A DNA stretch of 64,000 nucleotides, from NCBI RefSeq assembly GCF_000993825.1, contig NZ_CP011114.1:434001-498000 (forward strand), given 5' to 3'. This DNA comes from Paenibacillus durus ATCC 35681. Its GTDB lineage: Bacteria > Bacillota > Bacilli > Paenibacillales > Paenibacillaceae. The translations under genes were made by a program, and so were the position numbers. Below, one piece after another: positions 55,797 through 64,000 of this stretch (position 1 is its first letter; every line of letters starts with the position of its first letter). Under the pieces are notes generated by a model. The model searched no databases, had not been told where the DNA came from, and worked only from the letters and a program-made list of their open reading frames with translations.

Positions 55797-56561
55797 ATGG
55801 CATCGAAAAATTGGGATCATCTTGTTCATTATGTCAATGATTTGGACCAACCGGTTGAGCTCTTCCTGAATCATGGTTTGGTCGCCTTCAAGGGAGGCTC
55901 GCATACGGAGTGGGGAACCTTTAACAGCTTAAGCTATTTTGGGCTAACCTATATCGAGTTTCTGGGCATTGAGAATCTTGAATTAGCGAAGGCAACGGAA
56001 CATAACCGTGTGGTAAAAGATGCGGTCGAAGTATTGCCAGAGCATGAAGTTTTGAGCAGAGTCGTTATTCGGACCGATGATATTGAGGAAATGGCCGCTT
56101 CTTTGGAAGCGGCAGGCTTAAAGCTTTCCCCTATAATGGATGGCAAGCGTCTGGATAACAAGGGCAGATTAATCGAGTGGCGGATGATGACCATTGACGG
56201 TGATTTTGGCGGGCTGGTCTATCCGTTTATCATTCAATGGAAAGGGACGGATGCGGAAAGATTGGAGCGCTTAACGTCATCCGGCATCATTAGCTCTCAT
56301 CCAGCTGGCAATGCCGAAATCAAACGGGCGGTATTCCATGTCTCCGATCCGGCTGCCGCCGCTGAGCATTGGGGAAAGCTATTTGGACTGACTCCCTTGG
56401 AGCCGGAAGACCACTCAGCTACCCTTAAGATTGGCGATCAGTTTTTTGATTTCGTAAAAGGGGACGAGAATCAGTTCAAGCAGGTGGTTTTTGAAACGGA
56501 TTCTGTAAAGCTGAAAGGGAAAACCATTCGGATTGGCGAAGGCGAATATGTTTTTGCTTAA
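55797..56561 (+). CDS. VOC/glyoxalase-like domain protein
   Basis: 254-aa protein with two VOC-like repeats (about 5-135 and 160-254), most like the Glyoxalase_3 family. It starts with NWDHLVHYVNDLDQPVELF, the pattern of metal-dependent VOC enzymes (His near residue 8). ATG 55797 is 2 bp after the ProC-like gene, so it is the last gene of the operon. Function unknown: dioxygenase, isomerase or hydrolase all occur in this fold. Confidence 0.72.
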   Translation: MASKNWDHLVHYVNDLDQPVELFLNHGLVAFKGGSHTEWGTFNSLSYFGLTYIEFLGIENLELAKATEHNRVVKDAVEVLPEHEVLSRVVIRTDDIEEMAASLEAAGLKLSPIMDGKRLDNKGRLIEWRMMTIDGDFGGLVYPFIIQWKGTDAERLERLTSSGIISSHPAGNAEIKRAVFHVSDPAAAAEHWGKLFGLTPLEPEDHSATLKIGDQFFDFVKGDENQFKQVVFETDSVKLKGKTIRIGEGEYVFA

Positions 56562-56597
56562 AAGCGATGTCCTCACAGTTCTCTCACAAATTCATAG

Positions 56598-56626
56598 TTG
56601 ACATATAGGTATTATCTGTTTAAGAT
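56598..56626 (+). promoter_or_regulatory. Sigma-A promoter of the nifBH unit
   Basis: TTGACA, 17 bases, TAAGAT, about 90 bp before nifB. As I recall, Paenibacillus nif operons use a sigma-A promoter with a similar TAAGAT -10 box. A GlnR box could not be identified with confidence. Confidence 0.7.
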
Positions 56627-56657
56627 GGGAATTAGAGATATACCGACCATACGAATG

Positions 56658-56690
56658 GAGGCATTTTCCTTTTGGAAAGTGCCTCTTTTG
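56658..56690 (+). terminator. Intrinsic terminator in the nifB leader
   Basis: GAGGCATTTTCC and GGAAAGTGCCTC form a 12-bp stem (one mismatch) with a four-base loop and a T4 tail. It lies between the nif promoter and the AAGGAGGTGG ribosome site, so it should stop most nif transcripts unless read through. It may also end the upstream operon. Confidence 0.75.
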
Positions 56691-56715
56691 TCGTTATTTT
56701 AAGGAGGTGGGAAAA

Positions 56716-58092
56716 ATGAAGCTGGAGTCGACGTTGTGTTCAACAAGTGCAGCAGAGGACGATATCAGTCGCCACCCTTGCTACAGCGAGGAAGCTCACC
56801 GGTTTTTTGCCCGGATGCATATCCCGGTCGCTCCCGCCTGCAACATTCAATGCAACTACTGCAACCGTAAATTCGACTGCGTGAACGAAAGCAGACCTGG
56901 GGTTGTCAGTGAGGTGCTCACTCCGGAACAAGCGGAGCGGAAAGTAAAAGGTGTGGCAGCACAGCTCATGCAGCTGTCGGTGGTCGGCATCGCCGGACCC
57001 GGCGATCCGCTTGCAAATGCGGACAAGACTTTCGATACCTTTGCGAGAGTCAAGAAGCATGTACCTGATGTGATAACCTGTCTCAGCACCAACGGACTTA
57101 CGTTATACCGGCACATCGACCGGATCGTGGAACTCGGGATCGGGCATGTAACGATTACGATCAACGCCATCGACCCGGATGTCGGTAAAGAGATTTATCC
57201 TTGGGTATCTGATGAAGGCGTGCGTTACGAAGGAAGAGAAGCCGCCGCTCTGCTGATCAGCCGTCAGCTTCAAGGCGTGGAGGAACTGGCGAAGCGAGGC
57301 ATTCTCGTCAAAGTCAACTCGATTCTGATTCCGGGGATCAACGACAAGCATCTGGTTGAAGTATCAAAGAAAGTCAAGGAGCTCGGCGCGACGCTTCACA
57401 ATGTAACGCCGCTGATTATCGCTCCTGGCAGCCAGTATGAGAAGGACGGACGCAAGGCTCCTCGTCCGAGAGAACTGAACCAGCTGCAAGAGCAGCTGAG
57501 CGAGGGCGGAACGAAGCTGATGCGCCACTGCCGCCAATGCCGCGCCGATGCGGTTGGGCTGCTCGGCCAGGATCGTAACCAGGATTTCCAACTGGAAACG
57601 ATGGAAGCCGATCCGGTGATCGACCTCGATGCAAGAGAACAGTTCCAGCAGGAGCTCGATAGCAAAATCCGTCAGCGCCTGATCGCGAAGGAGAACCGCC
57701 GGTCGATTCTTGACGAGAACAAGAAGACAAGAGTCGCGGTCGCTTCCAGAGGCGGAGACAAGGTCAACCAGCATTTTGGCCATGCGACGGAATTCATGAT
57801 TTTCGATACCGACGGAGCCGAAGTGAAATTCATCGGTATCCGGAAGATCCAGGCATACTGCCACGGCACAGCCGATTGCAACGGAGACAAGGGTGAAACG
57901 CTTCAAGAGATCACCTCCATCCTCAGCGATTGCCGGATTCTCCTCAGCTCCGGTATCGGCGACGCGCCTCGCGCGGCGTTGAACAAAGCAGGCGTACTGC
58001 CCCTGGTCCGCAAAGGCGGAATACAGGAAGCTATCCTTGAAAGTGTGAAATACGGTTCCTATTTTGAAAATATAACTATATCGAAGGGATAA
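56716..58092 (+). CDS. nifB: Nitrogenase cofactor biosynthesis protein NifB
   Basis: 458-aa radical-SAM protein that makes the NifB-co (8Fe-9S-C) core of FeMo-cofactor. The SAM cluster motif is CNIQCNYC at residues 42-49. The C-terminal NifX-like cofactor-binding domain (about 350-455) has NQHFGHATEFMIFDTDG. ATG 56716 follows AAGGAGGTGG. It is followed 6 bp later by nifH. nifDKENX are absent, so this is a separate nifBH unit. Confidence 0.95.
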   Translation: MKLESTLCSTSAAEDDISRHPCYSEEAHRFFARMHIPVAPACNIQCNYCNRKFDCVNESRPGVVSEVLTPEQAERKVKGVAAQLMQLSVVGIAGPGDPLANADKTFDTFARVKKHVPDVITCLSTNGLTLYRHIDRIVELGIGHVTITINAIDPDVGKEIYPWVSDEGVRYEGREAAALLISRQLQGVEELAKRGILVKVNSILIPGINDKHLVEVSKKVKELGATLHNVTPLIIAPGSQYEKDGRKAPRPRELNQLQEQLSEGGTKLMRHCRQCRADAVGLLGQDRNQDFQLETMEADPVIDLDAREQFQQELDSKIRQRLIAKENRRSILDENKKTRVAVASRGGDKVNQHFGHATEFMIFDTDGAEVKFIGIRKIQAYCHGTADCNGDKGETLQEITSILSDCRILLSSGIGDAPRAALNKAGVLPLVRKGGIQEAILESVKYGSYFENITISKG

Positions 58093-58977
<885 letters not shown>

Positions 58978-59083
58978 TAAAAGCAACAGACTTCGCGTAA
59001 CAATAGAGATTATCCGGCGAATGGCCTCCTGCACAACCCGAAAATTGCAAGGAAATTATTCTATGGGAGAGGTTGATGCTAAA

Positions 59084-59710
59084 ATGAGTCAACAAACGTT
59101 CAATCCGACTGAGCAGCTTTCCGAGGAAGTACAGGCCAATCGCAAAGCCGATCATTCGATTAATCCGTTGTTTTTAAATCGTTGGTCTCCTCGTTCGTTC
59201 TCCGACCAGAACGTTAGCGAAGAGGATCTGCTGACTGTATTGGAGGCCGCACGCTGGGCTCCGTCCGCTAGAAACGGACAGCCTTGGCGTTTCATCCTGG
59301 CCAAGACGGAGGAGCAGCTGCAAACCTTCCGGGAATTGATCTTCCCAAGCAACCGGGTGTGGGCGGATCAGGCGCCCGCCATTATTGGTCTGGCTTCCTA
59401 CAAGCTGTGGGAAGATGGCCAGCCCAACCCGTACCATGCGTTCGACACCGGCGCCGCCTGGCAGGCGTTAGCGCTTCAAGCCTCGCTGCTGGGCTTATCC
59501 ACCCGCGCTATTGCCAGTTTTGATAAAGAGAAAGCCCGCACTGCCTTGAATGTGCCGGATGATTACGATGTGCATCTGCTGATACCGATTGGATACCAGG
59601 GGCAGGCCGATGCCCTGAACGAAGATTTCCGCAGCCTTGAGAAGCCGAACGGCCGGCGGTCTTTAAATGACAGCATTATTGAAGGAGGATGGGCCGAGCC
59701 GCAAGCCTAG
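59084..59710 (+). CDS. Nitroreductase family flavoprotein
   Basis: About 208-aa FMN-dependent nitroreductase. The family pattern is RWSPRSFSDQNVSEEDLLTVLEAARWAPSARNGQPWRF near residues 27-66, and it ends with IPIGYQGQADAL. ATG 59084 or 59063 could be the start; both have a ribosome-site-like stretch. It is 85-105 bp after nifH and may be co-transcribed. Substrate unknown: possible electron-transfer, quinone or cofactor-related use in the nif context is speculation. Confidence 0.8.
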   Translation: MSQQTFNPTEQLSEEVQANRKADHSINPLFLNRWSPRSFSDQNVSEEDLLTVLEAARWAPSARNGQPWRFILAKTEEQLQTFRELIFPSNRVWADQAPAIIGLASYKLWEDGQPNPYHAFDTGAAWQALALQASLLGLSTRAIASFDKEKARTALNVPDDYDVHLLIPIGYQGQADALNEDFRSLEKPNGRRSLNDSIIEGGWAEPQA

Positions 59711-59754
59711 TAAGCTCCTGTGGACGGCTAAAGCCCACAAAATATGTATCTATG

Positions 59755-59796
59755 AAGCCTCTCATGAGTTCAATGAACTTATGGGGGGCTTTTTTG
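59755..59796 (+). terminator. Terminator after the nitroreductase gene
   Basis: AAGCC...AGTTC and GAACT...GGCTT arms with two mismatches and a T6 tail. Confidence 0.7.
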
Positions 59797-59874
59797 TGGA
59801 GTAAATCAATGAATTAATATTTAAAAAACAAATTTCGACAATTTAAATAATATTCCGAGCCCAAAATAGATCAG

Positions 59875-60723
59875 GTGGTAAGTTCGTCAGAGAAGGAGGA
59901 GAAAGATATATCAGAACAGATCCCTACTCTATATCCGGCCCGTTACCGTATGGCTTCGTTTAATATCCGCTTTGATAATGCCGGAGATGGGGTGAACGGC
60001 TGGGAATACCGCAAGGCGAATCTTCTGGAGATGCTCAATTATTATTCTTGGGACATCATCGGCCTGCAGGAGGTCTGTGGAAATCAGCTAACCGAATTGG
60101 CCCGTCTCTCTGGATACCATTATGAGGGGGAGGGGCGTGACGGAGGCGGGGATGGCGAACATTGTCCCATTTTTTTTCGAAAGGATATTTTTGAGAAGGA
60201 AGATGGAGGAACGTTCTGGCTTTCTTTGTCTCCTGGCAAGCCCTCTAAATCATGGGGAGCGGATTGCCCCCGCATATGCACCTGGGCGAAATTACGCGAC
60301 CTTAGAACCGGGCAGATCATCGTATTTATCAACACGCATCTGGACCATATCAGTGAAGAAGCCAGATTTCAAGGGGCGAAACTGATTGCCGACTGGATTC
60401 GCTCGTATGCTTCAGATGTTCCGGTAATCGTAACGGGCGACTTTAATGCGGACCAGGAAGAACGCTGTTACCGAAAATTATGCGAAAATCTGCGGGACGC
60501 GAGGTTGTTTTCAAGAACGGCTCCCTATGGCCCGGCAGGCACTTTTTCAAATTTTGATTACAGCATGCCTTGGAATGAACTGAAGAAGATCGACTATATC
60601 CTGACTAGTCGGCATGCTGATGTCTTGTCGGTGCGGACGGTTGCTGACAGCTTTGACAGAAAGTACCCTTCCGATCATTTTCCCGTAACTGTAACGGTGG
60701 AAATCCAGACCGAACAAAATTAA
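59875..60723 (+). CDS. Endonuclease/exonuclease/phosphatase family protein
   Basis: 282-aa EEP-fold metal-dependent phosphohydrolase. Motifs: RMASFNIRFDNAGDG, IIGLQEV (catalytic Glu), NTHLDHISEEAR, TGDFNADQEE and the closing SDHFPVTV. There is no signal peptide, so it acts in the cytoplasm. Related enzymes hydrolyse phosphodiesters or inositol phosphates. The start is uncertain: GTG 59875 is used here, but the perfect AAGGAGGAG at 59893-59901 is inside the frame, and ATG 59950 has no ribosome site. It is 27 bp before an Fbp-type binding protein gene, suggesting one operon. Confidence 0.72.
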   Translation: MVSSSEKEEKDISEQIPTLYPARYRMASFNIRFDNAGDGVNGWEYRKANLLEMLNYYSWDIIGLQEVCGNQLTELARLSGYHYEGEGRDGGGDGEHCPIFFRKDIFEKEDGGTFWLSLSPGKPSKSWGADCPRICTWAKLRDLRTGQIIVFINTHLDHISEEARFQGAKLIADWIRSYASDVPVIVTGDFNADQEERCYRKLCENLRDARLFSRTAPYGPAGTFSNFDYSMPWNELKKIDYILTSRHADVLSVRTVADSFDRKYPSDHFPVTVTVEIQTEQN

Positions 60724-60750
60724 TGAAAGAAAAGGGGAATATAAAGGATT

Positions 60751-61875
60751 ATGAAAAAATCGGTTAACCTGCTGTTGATCTTTATGTTTTGTTTGTTGCT
60801 GGCGGCCTGCGGGAACGGAAATTCTCCCGCCAGTGAAGCGGCGAATGGAGGCGCCGCTTCTCCGGCTCCGGCAGAGACCGGCGGGCAAAGCGAGGCGCAG
60901 AGCAGCCCGGAAGCCGCCAATGAGAAATTGATCGTCTACACCAATTCCAATTCGGACGGTAGAGGCGAATGGCTGATTGAGAAGGCGAAAGCGGCCGGAT
61001 TCGAGATTGAGATTGTGGGCGCGGGCGGCGCCGATCTGACCAATCGTCTGATCGCGGAGAAGAACAATCCTATCGCCGACGTAGTATTTGGATTAAATTC
61101 CATGCTGTATGAAATTCTGACGAAGAACGATGTGCTGGAGCCCTTCACTCCGGAGTGGGCGGGAGAGATCGAAGAGGGGCTGAGTGACCCCGACGGCTAC
61201 TACCACAGTTTAGTGAAGCAGGCAATTCTGCTGGCCTATAATCCCGAGAAATTCACTTCGGAGACGGCGCCTAAGGATTGGAGTGATCTGTGGAACAAAG
61301 CTGAATACCACGGTTTGTATGAATCGCCCACTCTGCTTGGACAAGTTACTCCGCGGATCGTTGTATCGGGGATTCTGACGCGATACCAGGACCCAAGCGG
61401 TGAATACGGTATTTCAGATGAAGGCTGGGCTGAGATCAAGAAGTTCTATGACAATGGTGTTCCCGCTGTGGAAGGTGAAGACTTCTACTCCAAGCTGGCC
61501 AGCGGCCAAACTCCCATTGGAGCCTTGGTATCGGGTGTATTGGCATCCAAAGAGAAGCAATATGGCGTTAAGTCGGGCATTGCTTCACCGGAGATCGGTG
61601 TTCCGGTCATTGTTGAGCAGACGGCAATTGTAAAAGGGACGAAGAAGCGGGCGACCGCCGAACGCTTCATCAACTGGCTGGGAAGCGCCGAAACGCAGGG
61701 GGAATTCGCTAAAGAGTTTAACTCGATGCCGGCCAACACTAAAGCTGCAGAGCAGGCTAGTGAAGATGTGAAAAAACTATATGCCTCCATAAAGACGCAA
61801 ACGCTGGATTGGGCGTTTATAGCCGAGAATATTGACAACTGGGCCGAGAAAATCGAGCTGCAAGTGTTAAAATAA
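60751..61875 (+). CDS. Fbp-type ABC transporter substrate-binding lipoprotein
   Basis: 374-aa lipoprotein: signal ends LLAACG with Cys20, then an Ala/Ser/Glu linker (about 21-52) and a class II binding fold (LIVYTNSNSDGRGEWLIE, AEKNNPIADVVFGLNSM, IVKGTKKRATAERFINWLGS). It resembles iron(III), polyamine and phosphonate binding proteins; no metal-tyrosine pair can be confirmed. ATG 60751 follows AAAAGGGGAATATAAAGG. An EEP enzyme precedes it, and an ATPase and permease follow. Confidence 0.85.
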   Translation: MKKSVNLLLIFMFCLLLAACGNGNSPASEAANGGAASPAPAETGGQSEAQSSPEAANEKLIVYTNSNSDGRGEWLIEKAKAAGFEIEIVGAGGADLTNRLIAEKNNPIADVVFGLNSMLYEILTKNDVLEPFTPEWAGEIEEGLSDPDGYYHSLVKQAILLAYNPEKFTSETAPKDWSDLWNKAEYHGLYESPTLLGQVTPRIVVSGILTRYQDPSGEYGISDEGWAEIKKFYDNGVPAVEGEDFYSKLASGQTPIGALVSGVLASKEKQYGVKSGIASPEIGVPVIVEQTAIVKGTKKRATAERFINWLGSAETQGEFAKEFNSMPANTKAAEQASEDVKKLYASIKTQTLDWAFIAENIDNWAEKIELQVLK

Positions 61876-61894
61876 CGGCAAAAACAAAGTTTCG

Positions 61895-61931
61895 GCAAAC
61901 TGCGCATTTGAGCATTCGATGCGCAGTTTGC
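61895..61931 (+). terminator. Intercistronic hairpin between binding protein and ATPase genes
   Basis: A perfect 13-bp inverted repeat (GCAAACTGCGCAT/ATGCGCAGTTTGC) with an 11-base loop but a poor T run. It may stabilise the upstream message or reduce read-through, giving more binding protein than ATPase. Confidence 0.6.
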
Positions 61932-61968
61932 GTTTCCGTAAGACCACTACAAAAGTGCAGGAGCCTAT

Positions 61969-62976
61969 ATGATCACATTTAAAGATATTCATATTCAACT
62001 CGGAAACGTTTCGGTTATTCCAAAGCTGAATCTCCATATAAGAGAGGGAGAATTTTTTACATTTCTAGGACCGTCCGGCTGCGGAAAGACAACGATTCTA
62101 CGCAGTCTGGTCGGTTTTATCAAGCCTACAAGCGGGCAAATTTTGCTGGGAAGTCAGGACATTACGAATGTTCCAATCGAAAAGAGAGGAATCAGCATGG
62201 TATTTCAGAGCTATGCCCTGTTTCCGACTTTGAACGTATACGAGAATATCGCCTTCGGGCTGCGTGTCAAGAAAATCCCCTCCTCCCGTCTGGATATAGA
62301 AGTCCGCGATATTGCGCAAAAAGTAGATTTAAGCGAGGAGCAGCTCTTCAAGAAAGTGTCCGAATTGTCCGGCGGACAACAGCAGCGGGTAGCCATTGCC
62401 AGAGCGCTTGTGCTTAAACCCAGCATTCTGGTATTGGACGAGCCTTTGTCCAATCTGGACGCCAAGCTTCGGGTGCAACTGCGCAACGAACTGAAGAGTC
62501 TGCAGAAGAAGTTTGGCATTACCACGATTTATGTTACTCATGATCAGGAGGAAGCGCTGACTCTTTCGGACCGGATCGCGGTGTTTCATCAAGGCGCTGC
62601 CGAGCAGGTAGGGACGCCGCAGGAGATTTATAACCATTCGGCGACCGAGTTCGTCTGCAACTTTATTGGGAGCAGCAATCTTTTGGACCCCGTTATTACC
62701 GAAGGGCCGTTAAAGCCTTGGGCAGAACCGAACAAGAATGTTTATATCCGTAATGAAAAAGTCAGCCTGCAGCCTTTTCCGGATAGTGAAACTGTGGTTG
62801 CGCTTAAAGGAAGAATTGTGGAGCAGGAATTCTACGGAGTATACACCAAATATACGATTGAGACCGCCGGTTACGGAACGCTCAAATGTGTGGAAACCGC
62901 AAACAGCCTTAACTGCCGCGCGGTAGGAGACGAAGTTGAGGTTAATATCAATGTCAAAGATATTTTGCAGTATTAG
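61969..62976 (+). CDS. ABC transporter ATPase (FbpC/PotA type)
   Basis: 335-aa ATPase. Walker A GPSGCGKTTILRSLV near residue 35, Q-loop MVFQSYALFPTLNVYENIAFG, signature LSGGQQQRVAIARALVLKPS, Walker B ILVLDEPLSNLDAKLR and a C-terminal TOBE-like regulatory domain (about 240-335). It powers the permease encoded next. ATG 61969 has only a weak GGAGCC ribosome site. It belongs to the Fbp-type unit with the preceding lipoprotein. Confidence 0.9.
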   Translation: MITFKDIHIQLGNVSVIPKLNLHIREGEFFTFLGPSGCGKTTILRSLVGFIKPTSGQILLGSQDITNVPIEKRGISMVFQSYALFPTLNVYENIAFGLRVKKIPSSRLDIEVRDIAQKVDLSEEQLFKKVSELSGGQQQRVAIARALVLKPSILVLDEPLSNLDAKLRVQLRNELKSLQKKFGITTIYVTHDQEEALTLSDRIAVFHQGAAEQVGTPQEIYNHSATEFVCNFIGSSNLLDPVITEGPLKPWAEPNKNVYIRNEKVSLQPFPDSETVVALKGRIVEQEFYGVYTKYTIETAGYGTLKCVETANSLNCRAVGDEVEVNINVKDILQY

Positions 62977-62994
62977 ACGAAAGGGGGACTATCA

Positions 62995-64000
62995 ATGAAT
63001 ATGCCTAAACTCAGATCCGCCTTATCGTCAGTCAATCTTACGGCCTGTCTCATGTTTGCTTTTCTTGGCTGGTTTATCGTCACTTTTCTGATTTATCCCA
63101 ATCTTAACGTATATTACGAGATTTTCTTTGAAGGTGGCAAGTTCTCGCTGGATGCGGTGCATAAATTAATATCGTCCGAACGGGCAATGAACAGCTTGTA
63201 TAACAGCTTCATCCTTGCCGGATCACTAATCGTTACGGTCAATGCAGCCGGCATTTTTTTGGTTCTGGTTACGGAGTATTTTGACATTAAGGGTGCTAAA
63301 GTTCTAAAGCTCGGCTATTTCACTACGCTGGTTTACAGCGGAGTCGTACTTGTGTCCGGGTATAAATTTGTATACGGGGAATCCGGCTTCATAACCAAGC
63401 TTCTGTCCTTTCTGTTCCCCGGTTTTGATGTCAATTGGTTTCACGGGTATGGAGCGGTACTGTTTGTCATGACATTTGCCTGCACATCCAATCATGTCAT
63501 CTTCTTGACCAATGCGCTCCGAAAGCTGGATTTTCAAACCGTTGAAGCGGCGAAAAATATGGGAGCCTCCACCTTTTATATACTTAGGCGTGTAGTATTG
63601 CCGGTGCTGAAGCCGACGATTTTTGCGCTGACCATTTTGCTTTTTCTTACCGGACTCGGGGCGACATCGGCGCCGCTGATTTTGGGAGGGACGGAATTCC
63701 AGACCATTACGCCCATGATTCTTACCTTTGCGAGAAGCGTAACCTCCAAGGATTTAGCGGCTCTTCTGGCTCTTATTCTTGGAGTGGCCACGCTGCTGCT
63801 TCTGACTCTGATGATCCGGTTTGAGAAAAACGGGAACTTCATGTCGGTATCCAAAGTAAAGTCCACGCTGGTGAAACAAAAAATAAACAACAGATTTGGC
63901 AGCATACTGGTTCACATCGCTGCGTATATCCTGTTTGCCGTTTATACCATCCCCGTTTTGCTTATTATTTTGTTTTCATTTACCAATGCCCGGAGTATTT
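62995..64000 (+). CDS. ABC transporter permease, FbpB-like two-domain type (partial)
   Basis: Open frame from ATG 62995 (after AAAGGGGGACT) to the window edge, 335 codons without a stop; the 3' end lies outside. The visible part has six helices and the first EAA loop (VEAAKNMGASTFYILRRVV near residue 185), and then begins a second half, as in FbpB/PhnV-like fused permeases. It is the membrane part of the transporter formed with the two preceding genes. Confidence 0.85.
   Translation, partial: MNMPKLRSALSSVNLTACLMFAFLGWFIVTFLIYPNLNVYYEIFFEGGKFSLDAVHKLISSERAMNSLYNSFILAGSLIVTVNAAGIFLVLVTEYFDIKGAKVLKLGYFTTLVYSGVVLVSGYKFVYGESGFITKLLSFLFPGFDVNWFHGYGAVLFVMTFACTSNHVIFLTNALRKLDFQTVEAAKNMGASTFYILRRVVLPVLKPTIFALTILLFLTGLGATSAPLILGGTEFQTITPMILTFARSVTSKDLAALLALILGVATLLLLTLMIRFEKNGNFMSVSKVKSTLVKQKINNRFGSILVHIAAYILFAVYTIPVLLIILFSFTNARSI

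Noticed and set aside
58978..59900. nifD or nifK remnant after nifH
   Set aside because: The sequence after nifH encodes a nitroreductase-family protein and a terminator; no P-cluster or FeMo-co ligand motifs are seen.

Overview
The window looks like chromosome from a nitrogen-fixing, endospore-forming Paenibacillus. The evidence is moderately high GC, near-consensus sigma-A promoters, strong AGGAGG ribosome sites, T-box and guanidine riboswitches, CIRCE-controlled groESL, an H-type spore protein next to Ku, a YhgE/Pip protein and a nifB-nifH pair of Gram-positive type. No rRNA, tRNA, CRISPR array or transposase gene was seen. The genus call is inference; no similarity search was run.

Layout. 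0.1-3.7 kb: peptide-type ABC lipoprotein and two permeases without ATPases. 4.0-7.0 kb: molybdenum block, modA-modB facing an excisionase-type HTH/molybdate-binding regulator and a small molbindin; no modC. 7.3-12.5 kb: dGTPase-like hydrolase, RNA methyltransferase, ThpR, SleB-type cell-wall hydrolase and a UPF0173 hydrolase. 12.6-17.2 kb: UgtP/MurG-like glycosyltransferase, then a TetR regulator and a YhgE/Pip protein sharing an operator-like site. 17.5-28.7 kb: gltB, lipoprotein, ABC exporter pair, M23 peptidase, cardiolipin synthase, YitT protein. 28.8-32.3 kb: three-gene NHEJ operon (ku, ligase, polymerase) with a sigma-G-like promoter, divergent from a small ORF and sspH. 33.5-36.4 kb: tsaE-tsaB-rimI-tsaD. 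36.4-38.5 kb: strong promoter, two tandem leucine-type T-boxes and a short LeuA without its regulatory domain. 38.65-38.93 kb: gene-free DnaA-box cluster. 39.0-44.2 kb: ABC-F ATPase, 5-formyl-THF cyclo-ligase, moaC, mog, tatA, tatC. 44.4-47.5 kb: groESL, then a guanidine-I riboswitch and a paired SMR exporter.

47.5-56.6 kb is the most unusual part: a long leader with a GntR-type palindrome and a 257-bp element with perfect 17-bp inverted ends, followed by nine co-directional genes. These are a GntR regulator, gamma-family PLP lyase, M20 amidohydrolase, MetN, MetI, UroD-like protein, MetQ, ProC-like reductase and a VOC protein. It reads as an uptake and breakdown pathway for a methionine-like or N-acyl sulfur amino acid, with no obvious characterised equivalent.

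56.6-59.8 kb: nifB-nifH without nifDKEN, preceded by a sigma-A promoter and an intrinsic terminator in its leader, followed by a nitroreductase. 59.9-64 kb: an endonuclease/phosphatase-family enzyme and an Fbp-type ABC transporter running off the right edge. Molybdenum uptake, molybdopterin synthesis and nif genes all occur here, but their co-regulation is inference.
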